NCBI GenBank assembly: GCA_023053685.1
Contig: JALIGW010000014.1
Location: 20,368,308-20,432,307 of the forward strand
Direction of reading: 5' to 3'
DNA from: Diadophis punctatus similis
Lineage: Eukaryota > Chordata > Lepidosauria > Squamata > Dipsadidae
DNA length: 64,000 bases
Position numbers and translations under genes: made by a program
Shown: in pieces, positions 21,980-33,150 of the stretch
Layout: every line of letters begins with the position of its first letter
Position numbering within the stretch: the stretch's first letter is position 1
The notes under the pieces: model-generated
Told to the model about the DNA's origin: nothing
Databases searched by the model: none
What the model saw: the letters and a program-made list of their open reading frames with translations, nothing else

Positions 21980-23716
21980 GCAATTAAAATGAGCACTTTA
22001 CCAAAATTTCTATATTTATTCCAAACAGCCCCCATTAAATTAGAGACGAAATTTTTTACTGAATTAAATAAAATCACCTCTAAATTTATCTGGCAAAATA
22101 AAAAACCAAGAATCAAATTAATAAACTTACAATATAATAACAGCAGAGGCAGACTCGGACTACCTGATTGGAAACTTTATTATAAAGCAGCATCCCTAAC
22201 ATGGATAAAAGAATGGATTAATTTAACAAACAAACAAACGTTATTACTAGAAGGATACGATCTGCAGATGGGATGGCATGCTTATTTATGGAATGATAAA
22301 ACTAAATCACAACAAAGTTTTAATAACCATCTAATTAGAAATTCCCTTTTGAAAACATGGACTGAATTTTTTTTTAAAAATCACTATTTAAAAATTCCTA
22401 ATTGGCTTTCTACCATGGAAGCTATGACCTACCAAAATTTAATGAATATGACTAAAATAATTAAATACAAATACAAATACAAAGATATTTTGGACTCATT
22501 TGGAAAACTAAAAAGTAGAGAACAATTGGCAAAACAAAAAGAGCCAAGGTGGCGCAGCGGTTAGAGGCAGGTACTGCAGGCCACTTTAGCTGACACTGAT
22601 CCGCAGGTCAGCGGTTCAAATCTCACCAGCTCAAGGTTGACTCAGCCTTCCATCCTTCCAAGGTAGGTAAAATGAGGACCCAGATTGTTGGGGGCAATAT
22701 AAATATACATTGCTTACTGGTGTAAACTGCTTAGAGAGTGCTTGCACTGTGAGGCGGTATATAAATCTCACTAAATAAATAAAATAAATAAATAAAATAT
22801 AGAAATTGACTGGTGGCACTATTTACAATTATCCTCAAGATATAAAAAGGATATTGAAGGAGCTGGTATAGATATAGAAACAAAAAAATTGGATAAAATT
22901 TTAACGGGTCCAGAAGAAAAATTGATATCAAAATTATATAATTATTTATTAGAATTTGACAAATTTGAAGATATAGTTAAAAATCCGATGATAGCATGGG
23001 CAAGAAATGTAGGTTCTTGGCTGACTGGGAGAAGACTTGGAATATAAATTGCAAAATAACAAAATCAGTAGCTTACAAAGAAAATTATTATAAAATGTTT
23101 TATAGGTGGCATTTGGCCCCGGTAAGATTGGCTAAGATATATCCAAACGCTAATTCGGTTTTGTCGGAAATGTAAAAAAGATGTAGGTACCTTCTTTCAT
23201 ATGTGGTGGACGTGTCCCGAAGTGAGAGGTTATTGGAACAAAGTGTATAAATGGATAAAAGATATAACAGGAAGAGCCATAGAATACTCTCCGGAGTTCT
23301 TCCCACTTGGAATTATAAAGAAACAGCACCCTAAGAATATACAATATTTAATATTACATATCATAACTGCGGCAAGAATCGCATATGCACAATATTGGAA
23401 GAACAATCAAACACCACCGGAGAATGTATTAATGGACAAAATATACAAATGTGTGAAAATGGACATGTTAACCATTGAACTTAAGGGCAAATAACTCAGA
23501 CTATTGTGATGTATGGACAAAATGGTACGAATGGACTAGGAAGGACAAATAAGAGACTACGAAATAACTTCAGATGAAGAAGAAGAAAGAAGACTGTAAA
23601 ACATAAGGAAACGTACAAATTTTCACTGGGAAAAAATATTGGATGTGAAAATGTGTAGATCTGTGTAACAATATTATGATGTTTAAAATTGAAAAACAAT
23701 AAAAAAATAAAATAAA
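21980..23716 (+). pseudogene. L1 ORF2 C-terminus and 3' end
   Basis: The frame from 21989 encodes [33 protein letters not shown] and [15 protein letters not shown], the post-RT region of L1 ORF2. A SINE interrupts it at 22541. The Cys-rich end follows (RKCKKDVGTFFHMWWTCPEV at about 23162-23221, then LILHIITAARIAYAQYWKNN), ending at 23494. An A-rich tail (AATAAAAAAATAAAATAAA) closes the element at 23716 and CR1 resumes. The RT core is missing relative to the 5' part at 10711-14508. Confidence 0.82.
22541..22797 (+). mobile_element. Squamate tRNA-derived SINE with (TAAA)n tail
   Basis: Head GCCAAGGTGGCGCAGCGGTTAG, B-box-like GGTTCAAATCTC, then the family body (CAAGGTTGACTCAGCC, CCAGATTGTTGGGGGCAAT) and a TAAA-repeat tail. 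It lies inside L1 ORF2. Confidence 0.9.
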
Positions 23717-25713
23717 GGGCCACCGTGTCACCCCCCCCCCAAAAGAAGGAACCTTGTGGTACCCCACTGCTTACTTCTCTCCATGTGGACTTAGACCCAT
23801 TAAGGACTACTCGTTGAGTATGGTTTGTCAGCCAGTTGTGAATCCATCTGGTGGTGAAGCTGTCTATCCCATTTTTTTCTAGCTTACGAAGAAGTAGGTT
23901 ATGGTCTACTTTATCGAATGCCTTGCTGAAGTCTAAATATATTATGTCCACAATATTTTGCTGGTCTACTAATTTAGTCATTGTGTTGAAGAATGAAATA
24001 AGAATGGTTTGGTATGATCTGTTTTTAACAAACCCGTGCTGGCTGCTAGTTATTACTTTACTCCTTTCTAGGTGTTGGCAGACCTGGGTTTTTTTATTAT
24101 CTTTTCCAGTATCTTCCTGGGTATTGCTGTTAGGCTTATTGGTCTATAGTTTCCTGGGTCTGTTTTTTCTCCCTTTTTTGAAGATGGGAACCACATCAGC
24201 TCTTTTCCAGTCCTCTGGTAGTTCCCCAGTGTTCCAGGATTTTTTGAAATAGTGCAGTGGTTCTGAGATGACATCTGCCAGCTCCTGTAGAACTCTGGGA
24301 TGTAATCTGTCCAGTCCCGGTGATTTGTATTCATCAAGATCAGACAGGTATTCTCTTACTATTTTTTTGCTTATTTTGACTTTTGTTTCCAGTCTGTTTT
24401 TTATAGTTATGTTTCTGGTAGGTTGGACTATAGTTTCTTTTTGTGTGAAAACTGATGCAAATAATGAGTTAAGTTGCTCTGCTTTCTCTCTGTTGCCTGT
24501 TACTTCCTTGCCGTCTTCTCTCTTTAGTGGACCAACTGATTCCTTGATTTTTTTTCTTGTTATTTATATGTTGGAAGAAACTTTTTAAATTATCTTTGAC
24601 TTTTGTTGCAAGTTGTTCATTCTGAGCCTTTGCTTTCCTGACTTCGTCTTTGCAGATTCTGGCTATCTGCTGATATCCTGCCTTAGTTATGTATCCCTCT
24701 TTCCATTTTTTGTACTTGTCCTTTTTGTCTTTCAATTTGTCAGAGAGATCTTTGTGCAGCCATGCTGGGTTCTTGGATTTCTTGTTTTTCTTTCTTAGGG
24801 ATATTGTGCTGGTCTGGCTTTTATGATCATATTTTTCAGAGTTTCCCAAGATTCTTGAATTGTTTTCCCTTTTAGGATTTTCATTCAAGGAATTTTTCCC
24901 AAGTTCTCTCTGAGTTTATTAAAACCAGCTCTTTTTAAATCTAAGATTCTGGTATCATTGTGTTTTATTGTTTGTGTTTGTGTTATGTTGAATTCTAGTA
25001 TGACATGGTCACTCTCACCCAAGGTTCCTGCAGTTTCAACTCCCTCTATCACTTCTTCTGTTGGGTTCCGATACTGAAGAGGCAGGAGACTGGTTGAGTG
25101 ACTTCAGTTCTTTATTGGTTACAGTGAGTAAACTTCAGCAAAGCCCAGGTGGTGACTGCGGTTTAAATAGAGAGCCCTGGCTGGGAAGAACCAACCAGCA
25201 ATTACCTGCTTTGCTCAATAGAGTGGACCTGTGTGAAAACTTCCCAGCTAGTATGCAGATCTCAGGACACAACATCTTCTCTGTTTGTAAGTATTAAGTC
25301 CAGTATGGTTGTCCCTCTAGTTCCCTCCTCTACCTTTTGGACAACAATGTTGTCAGCTAGGTTGATTAGGAACCTATTTGATTTTTCACTTGGTGCAGAA
25401 TTAGTTTTCCAATTGATATCAGGGTAATTGAATTGTAGTATGTTTCCTACATACATATGGTTAGTTGGTTGGCAAAAAAGATATCTGTTTTTTCTACTTG
25501 ATTGGGTGGCCTATAGTATACACCTATGGCCATGTCATTCTTTTTTTCTTTTATGTTGACCCATATGCATTCTAGGAGGTTTTCCTCTTTGGTTTCATGC
25601 AATTCTGTAGCAATATAGTGGTCCTTTACATACAGTGCAACTCCACCTCCTCTTTTGAGGGGTCTGGTTTTTTTGAAGAGTTTGTATCCTTCTATCAGTA
25701 TGTTAGGAGAAGG
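23717..25713 (-). pseudogene. CR1 LINE, 5' segment (piece 3 of 3): endonuclease and RT front
   Basis: The minus strand encodes, from high to low coordinate: endonuclease pieces ([23 protein letters not shown]), the linker (NPAWLHKDLSDKLKDKKDKY), the RT fingers (GNYRPISLTAIPRKILEKII) and palm (DIIYLDFSKAFDKVDH, SSGVPQGS). The last joins piece 2 at the L1 insertion. Frames shift several times (C-homopolymer at 23731-23740, among others). It is split by a solo LTR at 25059-25274. With pieces 1 and 2 it reconstitutes about 3 kb of one CR1 copy. Confidence 0.9.
25059..25274 (-). mobile_element. Solo LTR (Ty3 216-bp family)
   Basis: 216 bp, the same length and start/end as the LTR at 52669-52884. 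Flanked by a 5-bp duplication TCTTC (25054-25058 and 25275-25279). The internal part was removed by LTR recombination. It is inserted in the CR1. Confidence 0.93.
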
Positions 25714-25910
25714 AGGAGGAGGAGGAGAAGAACTGTGGAGTCCTTCATATTCTCTGAGCTTGGTTGCTTTTTTGCAGATGTTTCATTTCCCAGACTAGGT
25801 AACATCATCAGCGCTAGAAGGGAATGGGGTTTGCTCTCATTTTATATTCTAGTGGCTTGCCCCATCAGTGTTGGTGGGAGTGGTCTTGGTGGTTCTTTGG
25901 TTGGACTGTT
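25714..25910 (+). other. GGA microsatellite and unclassified interspersed repeat
   Basis: A short (GGA)n is followed by sequence with GATGTTTCATTTCCCAGACT and AACATCATCAGCGCTAG, which looks like a common squamate repeat. I cannot name its class. Confidence 0.45.
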
Positions 25911-25920
25911 TATTTTATTT

Positions 25921-25967
<47 letters not shown>

Positions 25968-26015
25968 TTTGTTTGTTTGTTTGTTTACTTATTTATTTAT
26001 TTATTTATTTATTTA
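25911..26015. repeat. (TTTA)n microsatellite
   Basis: About 100 bp of TTTA repeats with a TTTG interruption. Long open frames across it are artefacts. Confidence 0.95.
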
Positions 26016-26031
26016 GTCAAGCATATATATT

Positions 26032-26310
26032 GTTAAAGAGTTATTGTGCTGTTGAGCACATACACAGCGAAATAGTGATTATGGTTGTGTTGTTGCAGTT
26101 TGATATGAATGCTATTCAGTCAATAAACAGATACCTTACAAATAGTTTACTTAAAGTAGTAGCAAAGTTCAGTAGGAAGTCCAAGTCATACACAGTTAGT
26201 CAGTCAATGCAAAGATTCTTCTTCTTGCCTATCTTTGTTTTAACTAGCAAACAAAGATTACAGCTATCAATCAAATCTACACTATCATAGATAGTTACTC
26301 TTTCACAGCA
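26032..26310 (+). mobile_element. Long-TIR element, partial copy
   Basis: Starts GTTAAAGAGTTATTGTGCTG, matching the terminus of 43740-44217, and continues as the reverse complement of that element's right half (CAGTTTGATATGAATGCTATTCAG). The opposite terminus is missing. Confidence 0.8.
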
Positions 26311-26339
26311 TCTCTTCACAATAATTTAGATTTATTATT

Positions 26340-27246
26340 AGAGTTGGAAGGGACCTTGTAGGTCATCTAGTCCAACCCCCTGTTTAAGCAGGAGTTCCTA
26401 CACCATTTGAGACAGATGGCAGTCCAGTCTCTCCTTGAAGGTCGCAAGTGTTGGGGCTCTCATGACCTCTGCTGGCAAGCTGTTCCACTGGTTGATTGCT
26501 CTCACCGTCAGAAAGTTTCTCCTCACTTCCAGGTTGAATCTCTCCTTGGTCAGCTTCCATCTGTTATTCCTTGTTTGGCTTTCTGGTGCCACAGAGAACA
26601 GCCTGACCCCCTCCTCTCTGTGGCATCCCCTCAAGTATTGGAACACTGCTATTATGTCACCCCTGGTCCTTCTCTTCACTAGACTGGCCAAGCTCAGTTC
26701 CTGCAACCGCTCTTTGTATGTTTTATTTTCCAGACCCTTTATCATCCTGGTTGCTCTCTTCTGCACTTTCTATAGAGTTTCAATGTCTTTTTTGTAGTGT
26801 GGTGACCAAAACTGGATGCAGTACTCTAGGTGTGGTCTGACCAAGGCTTTATAGAGTGGTACTAGTACCTCTCTGGTCCTTGATTGTATCCCTCTATTTA
26901 TGCAGCTCAGGACTGTGTTGGCCTTTTTGGCTGCTGCTGCACACTGCTGGCTCATATTTAGTTGGCTGTCTACCAGGACTCCGAGATCCCTCTCGCAATC
27001 GCTGCTATTGAGTGTGGTTTCGCCCAGTTTGTATGTGTATTTTTGATTCTTCTTGCCTAGGTGCAGAATTTTACTTTTCTCTGTGTTAAATTTCATTTTA
27101 TTGGTTTGGGCCCAGTGTTCGAGTCTGTCAAGGTCCCTCTGGATTTTGAGTCTGTCCTCTGGGGTGTTTGCTACTCCTGCCAGCTTGGTGTCATCTGCAA
27201 ATTTGGTTAGTTCTCCCACTATTCCCTCATCTAGGTCATTTATATA
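26340..27246 (-). pseudogene. CR1 LINE copy b, 3' part
   Basis: The RT C-terminus is nearly open in two frames (26770-27324 and 26398-26766): [46 protein letters not shown] and MIKGLENKTYKERLQEL. The CR1 3' tail is at 26340. Interrupted at about 27246 by the copia LTR fragment. Less decayed than copy a in this region. Confidence 0.92.
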
Positions 27247-30200
27247 GTAATCAGCCTTCAATTCATTTAAAGCAATATACACATAACATTGATTTGTGGC
27301 TTGTTCATATATTAGCAAACCCAATCGTTTGAACAGGGTTCTAACATTCTCCCCTTTGGGTTGTTAATATATAACTCTTTACAATCTTAAATTATAACCT
27401 TCACAACTTTCTTTATGTCTTATAGCACTTTGTGCCTTCGTAAAATTATCTGCCATATTACATTCACTTGTACAATACTCTAATTTAATCGTTTTACTCT
27501 GTATACATTGTCTCACATTAAGATATCTTAGATCTGTATGCTCGTTTTCACACCAATATGTGTTGCCATATTAATTGCAGCTTAATTATCTTCAAATACA
27601 ATGATTGGTTCATTTACAACAATTCCCATGTCTTTACACAATTGTTTGTAATAAATAAGCTCTGTACATATTAGGGATAAACACAAAAATTCAGCCTCCA
27701 TCGTAGACAGACTGATGTGCTGTTGTCTTACTGACCTCAACATATTTCCTAATAATATAACAATGCCTGATGTCGATTTACGTGTAACTCTGTCTGTTGC
27801 AAAACTAGCATCTGCATATGCTTTTAATTCAAGTTCTGAATTTGGTTCTAGATAAGGTGAATAATACATTGTTTGTTTTAAATATCTCAGCACTCGCTTT
27901 GCTGCATTCCAATGTCTTTCACAAGGCTCTGCCGTTATATCGTGCCAACTGATTTACGCTATATGATATATCTGGTCTCGACCAGTTTGCCAGATACTAC
28001 AAGCTACCAATTAATGCTTGATATGTGTTTCTATCAAACCTTGAATCAATTAACTCACTATGCTGAAACTCAGTACTCATAGGAGTTTTGGCTTCTTTAC
28101 AATTATCCATATTATAATGTTTTAACAAATTATTTATTTTCTGAACATGTGATATCTTGAATCCTGTATTTGTTCTAATAATATCTAGCCCTAAATAATG
28201 TTTTATTTCTCCCAAATATCTTAGTCTGAATTTTTCTTTTAATTTAGCTACAATATCTTTTACTACATTTTCTGTTTTTGCAACAATTGCAATATCATCT
28301 GTAAATAATATCAATACAGTAATTTCACCTCCTTTTCTTTCTTAAACAAACATGGATCTGCTAAACCAGCATTAAATCCCATTTTTACTAGTTCACTAAC
28401 AATGCATTGGTTTCATTCATATCCAGCCTGTTTCAATCCATATAAACTCTTATTTAATTTCCAATAACCTTTACTATTGTCATTTACTCCCGGTGGTTTT
28501 CTCATATATATTTCATGCTGTAGCTTTGCATGTAAATAAGCTGTCTCTACATCCACATGATGAACAACACTTTTATTTCTAGCTGCCCACACTAACGTTG
28601 CCCTCAAAGTACTAGCCTTAAGACTCGGAGCAAAAACCTCATCATAGTATTTTGTACTCTGACCAAATCCTTGAGCAACAAGCCTCGCCTTATGGGTTAT
28701 AGTGCCATCACTAGCTGTTTTTAATTTATAAACCCATTTGCAGCCAATAGCCTTCTCTCCTTGTGGTAAATCAACATCCTCATAAACATTAAGATCCTTT
28801 AAAGACTTAAGTTCTTTACTCATTGCTTCTTTCCAAGCCTTCTGATCTTTTTCTGGATATAATTTGATATCATCATAACTAGAAGGTTCTACACTTATTT
28901 CACAAGCAACATTAGCCTGATACCTATCAGGTGACTTTCTTACTCTAGTCCCTCTTCTAGGCAAAGGAATACTAGTTGTAGCAATTTCCTCATCTTTCAA
29001 CTCCAATTTTACCTCCCCTATCGGAGATCTTTCCTCATCTAATGAATCACCATCATCTGGTGATTCTTCCTCTTCAATATTATTCTCCAAATACCTCTTA
29101 GGAGTATCATCTTGGAACAATGGAGTCTCTATTATAACACTATCTTTATTGCTATTTTCTTCCTGCTCTAATTTACTCCATCCTACATGTTTCATAAACT
29201 TGGCACTTGCACTCTTATAAACATTTCTATTGCCTTTTTCCCAAAATCTGAAAGATTTATGATTCCTATCATAACCAACAAAATACATTAATTTTGCTCT
29301 ATGCTGACCTTTCTTTCTAACTTCTGTTGGAATATGCACTCAAGCTGGTGCACCAAATACATGCAAATAATCCAATTCAGGTTTTCTTCCAAACCATCTA
29401 GTAAACGGAATCTCTCCTGTTGTAGAATTTACAGCATTGTTCATTATATTGGTTAGAGCACATAAGAGTCTCTCCCCACAAATGATCAGGCAGACCAGAA
29501 TCATTAATCATTGTTCTTATCATTGCTTGCAACATTTGCCCTCGTCTCTCAACGTATGAATTATGTTGAGGCCAATAAGGAGCAGATCGTCTGTGCTCTA
29601 TTCCAGCTCTTGCTAATAAATTAACAAACTTACTATTTGTGAATTCCATTCCGTTATCTGTTACCACACTTACTAACTTATTCTTCTGTTTTCTCTCTAC
29701 AAATCTCAACCAATTTGAGAAATTTTGATATTTTTCTGACTTAGATTTCATTAAGTAGCAAAAACCATATCGAGAATAATGATCTACAATACTCAGAATA
29801 TAGCAAGCTCCACCCATACTTGGTTTCTTTGGTCCAATTAAATCTACAAACACTACATCTAATGGTGCTATAGTTTTGAATCCATTATATCTATTAGCAG
29901 GAGTAACTTTACTTTTCTCCTGATTACAGGCATTGCAATTAACATACTTAGAACATGGTTGTAGTTTAATACCATTAGCCAACTCCACAGTTTTCTTTAA
30001 CAATTTAAAATTCAAATGCCCCATTCGTCTATGAAGTAAGTGAATACAGTTGTTATGTGGCTGTTTGTTCTCAAAAACTGAATTAGCATTTTCTACTGGA
30101 TTTTCATGCAGTAAAAATAAACCACTTTCTAATTTAGCTATAACATTGTTACCTTCCTTTTGGATTTGACATTTATCATCCATAAATGTTACAGTATAAC

Positions 30201-30700
30201 CTGCTTTAACTAATACTTTCACAGATAATAGATTATAAACCAATCTAGGCATATAAAGCATTGCCAGTTTTTCATTAATTCCTAAACAATATGCATTTCC
30301 TTCTCCATTAGCTCTCATCTTCCAACCATTTGCTAATGCAACAAATTGACTACTTTTCTCCATCTTTACAAACTTTTCTTTATTGTTTGTTATACAGTTT
30401 GTAGCCCCACTATCAATTACCCATAAATTATGGTTTATTTTATCAGTTACGTTAGGCATAGTCAAACCAACATTTTTGTGTTCTCTCTGTTTATTTCTGA
30501 TATTCTGCTTTTTATTCTTTCTACAAAACTTAGCTATATGTCCTCTAGCCCCACAAGTATAGCATTTTCTAACAAAATAAACATTAGAAAATGTCTTCTC
30601 TTCTTCTTTTGGATGTTTTGTCCTTATCAATTTTCTATTTTCACGTCTTCTGGACTCCTCTAGTAGTCTTCCAGTTATAGCACTTAGCAATAGCACTTAG
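27247..30700 (-). mobile_element. Ty1/copia retrotransposon 2, 5'-truncated and decayed
   Basis: On the minus strand: zinc knuckle, protease, integrase, RT, RNase H, purine tract and the first about 100 bp of the 3' LTR (27247-27346, starting TGTTAGAACCCTG). Gag is missing beyond 30700. The proteins are similar to copia 1 but clearly diverged, so it is a separate lineage or an older copy. Confidence 0.9.
27582..30696 (-). pseudogene. pol: Copia 2 Pol remnant (PR-IN-RT-RH)
   Basis: From 30696 downward: CYTCGARGHIAKFC knuckle; protease VIDSGATNCITNN; HRRMGHLNFKLL and CNACNQEKSK; integrase Asp in FVDLIGPKKPS, Asp in VTDNGMEF, Glu in SYVERRG; a frame change near 29398; TAYLHAKLQHEIYMRKPPG and SLYGLKQAGYE in RT; FTDDIAIVAKT (28314-); RNase H with KAYADASFATDRV. 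At least four frame breaks (near 29398, 28413, 28314, 27997-27893) make it inactive. Catalytic residues of integrase and RT are still present. Confidence 0.9.
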
Positions 30701-30940
30701 TGTCAGAGTCCAGACTCTGTCATTCAGAAGGAGAAGGGGTTTTTTGGCTCTGTTTGATCAAAAGGTTATAACATATCCAGATCCCGGACATCTGAGAGCT
30801 TCTTCATCTTAAGATAAGGTTTTATGGGGGGGGGGGGGTATCCGGATCCCAGACACCTGGGAGCCTCTTCATCTTAAGGTAAGGTTTTATGGGGAGTAAT
30901 TGAACAGAAGAGGTACAGGTACAGGATTTGATAGAGCGCT
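30701..30940. repeat. Tandem duplication with poly-G
   Basis: A unit of about 60 bp is repeated (about 30776-30832 and 30839-30894; shared TCTTCATCTTAAG and AAGGTTTTATGGGG), separated by a run of 12-13 G. Origin unknown. Confidence 0.7.
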
Positions 30941-30944
30941 TCCT

Positions 30945-31058
30945 ATTTTGACCACTTCTTGCCTGTTTGACAGGAATGCAGTTATCCATTTGTGCAGGGG
31001 TCCAGAAATGCCATAAGATTTTAGTTTTAGAAGTAGTTTGTCATGTACCACTTTAGTT
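30945..31058 (-). pseudogene. LINE RT fragment, clade uncertain
   Basis: A 38-codon minus-strand frame without stops contains VHDKLLLKLKSYGISGPLHK and TAFLSNRQEVVKIG. This is the DK-LL-L--YGI--... NWI--FLSNR block of non-LTR RTs. Too short to place in a clade. Confidence 0.7.
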
Positions 31059-31711
31059 TGTTTGGCAGTTCCTTATTTGGACTATTGTTTACTTCTTGAC
31101 TGTTGGTCTGATGTTAATCTTGAAGTTAATATCTGCTCATCTGGGTGTTGATTGCTGGTAGGGAGGTGTTTTGGTCTTTGTATTCCCTTTTTGGCTTGTT
31201 GATTTTCTCTTTTGAATGATATGTAGATGTTGTTTTATGTCTATGTGCCTGTTGATGGCCAAATTCTCAGAGTGCCAGGCTTATCTACAATGTATATTTG
31301 AAATGCTGAGAGCCATCAAGGACAGGACAGGTACAATCAATACACCTGTCTCCTTCCCTTCTTTATCACTTTTCAGCAATATTCCAGCCCAAAAACTAAT
31401 CAAACAATATAAGTTGAGCTTCAAAACTGGGTCCAGCTCACCCACTTTAGCATTTTCTATCGTTCGGTCTCCAGCAGATGCTTTCAGAAGCTCATGAGAG
31501 AGTGATCAGCTACTTATGAAGCAGTTGTATAATCAGGTCTTCAGATTTAATTGCTTTCTGAGTCACCCAGACTGCAAACATGAACAGAGATGTTTATGGT
31601 AGCAAAGTCCCATATGTGGAACTCATTGCTGTAAGACTTTATATTTTAAATTAAATTTCCTTCCTATCTTTCATCCACCAACATGTTTTACTCATATAGA
31701 TGTGATATATA

Positions 31712-31714
<3 letters not shown>
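31059..31714. other. Unassigned sequence
   Basis: No repeat family or coding frame recognised with confidence. Confidence 0.5.
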
Positions 31715-31805
<91 letters not shown>

Positions 31806-31832
31806 AGGGAGGGAGAGAGAGAGAAAGAGAGA
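31715..31832. repeat. (GT)n(GA)n compound microsatellite
   Basis: GT run to 31762, GA run to about 31800, then GGGA and GAAA variants. Confidence 0.95.
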
Positions 31833-32702
31833 CTTCCATATTTTTTCAGCAAGAATTTTGTTCTGTTGTGTATTAAGGCTTAATTTTAGTCTTTTAAGAA
31901 TTCCCCACGCAATCAGCTTGTCACTCTTTTTAAAGTTGCCAGCCCGCTGTTGGAAAGAGAATGAGCCCTTAAAAAAAAATCCTGATTCAACTCGATATTT
32001 CTTGCAATATTTGTCCTTGTTAACTTTAGAACAACTGGTTGTGCTGTTACTTAACACAGAAGCAAATTACGAAGACAGGCAACGCGTGACTTATCAGTAA
32101 ATGAATCAGCTTCTCGTAGCCTTGCAAAAATCAGAAGAAACTTGCTTAGTGAGAAAGCAATATTAGTTTTTCTGGTGCCAGCAGAATCATGCAAAATGTT
32201 TTATTAATTTTTACTGTGACAAGTATAATTTCTCCTTAAAAAGCAGTGAGGACTTGTCTTTTCTGTTGTCTCTCCTATTACTTTTTCCCCACCACCAGTT
32301 TTGATGACAAACATAGAAAATGGATGACAGACAAAGACCTAGTGGTCCATCAAGCCTACCCTTTGAGGATTTAAAATAAAAACTTTTTAATTTTTTCTCA
32401 GATGATGAACATGTATTCCAAGCCTGTTTAAACTCAGTTAATGATGATTGACCCACTTTCTCTACTGGAACTTGGTTCCAAGCTTCCATTACTCTCTCTT
32501 GCGAAGTAATACTTTCTAACATTACTTTTGAACTTCATTCCTGTCAATTTGAGGTGATGCCCCCATGTTTTTTATTTTTGCTTAATATTGAAAATACTGC
32601 CTTCTAGAACCTTATTCACACCCTTAATATATTTAAAGATTTCAATCATGTCCCCCCTTTCCCTTATGTCCCCCAGGCTGTAGATATTCAGTTCCTCCAA
32701 TC

Positions 32703-32820
32703 CAGCGGTAGATTGCTCCCAGTTCGGCCTGGTTCGGTGAACCGGTAGCGGCGGTGGCAAGAGGCTCTGCCCACCCACCCACATGTGCGAACCAGTAGTG
32801 ACGGGATTTACAACCCACTG
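32703..32820 (+). mobile_element. hAT MITE (CAGTGGTGGGTTC family), diverged
   Basis: Starts CAGCGGTAGATTGC and ends TACAACCCACTG, with internal GAACCGGTAGC. It resembles 42876-43193 and 54267-54433. No clear 8-bp duplication remains. Confidence 0.6.
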
Positions 32821-32957
32821 ATAAGTTTTGTTCCTCAAACCTTACACCATTTGTATGTCCATCTCTGGACTCACTCAATCTTATCAATATCCTTTTTAAG
32901 TGAGGTCTCCAGTAGCGGACACAGTATTCCAAATGGGGTCTGACTAAAACTCTATAT

Positions 32958-33112
32958 CAGTGGTTCTCAATTGTCACAGGGGGTACACAGAGACTTGAAT
33001 AAATATTATGATTTAAATCTTGAGTTAAGTATTGGTGGTTTATGGCCATGGTTCGTGGCCACAAAAAGTATTTAAAGGAAGTCCATGATAAAGAAAAGGT
33101 TGAGAACCACTG
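32958..33112 (+). mobile_element. hAT MITE (CAGTGGTTCTCAA family)
   Basis: 155 bp with inverted ends CAGTGGTTCTCAA / TTGAGAACCACTG. Flanked by CTCTATAT and CCCTATAT (7 of 8 identical). Confidence 0.88.
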
Positions 33113-33150
33113 CCCTATATAGCGGGAAGGTCAAAGAGTGATGGAGAGGT

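Larger units (their letters stand above)
32310..33150 (-). mobile_element. Old CR1/L3-like LINE 3' region with two hAT insertions
   Basis: Phrases such as GGAACTTGGTTCCAAGCTTCC, TTTCAATCATGTCCCCCCTT, AGATATTCAGTTCCTCC and GTATTCCAAATGGGGTCTGA are the reversed 3' ORF region of CR1-type LINEs. Coding capacity is lost. It contains hAT MITEs at 32703-32820 and 32958-33112. Confidence 0.75.

Noticed and set aside
22541..22640. Possible tRNA gene
   Set aside because: A/B-box-like sequence belongs to a SINE head with the family body and tail; no cloverleaf with intact stems could be argued. The same holds for the other SINEs.
25597..26290. Ile/Tyr/Leu/Phe-repeat open frames that look like membrane proteins
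   Set aside because: They come from the TTTA microsatellite; the same applies at 43016-43522.
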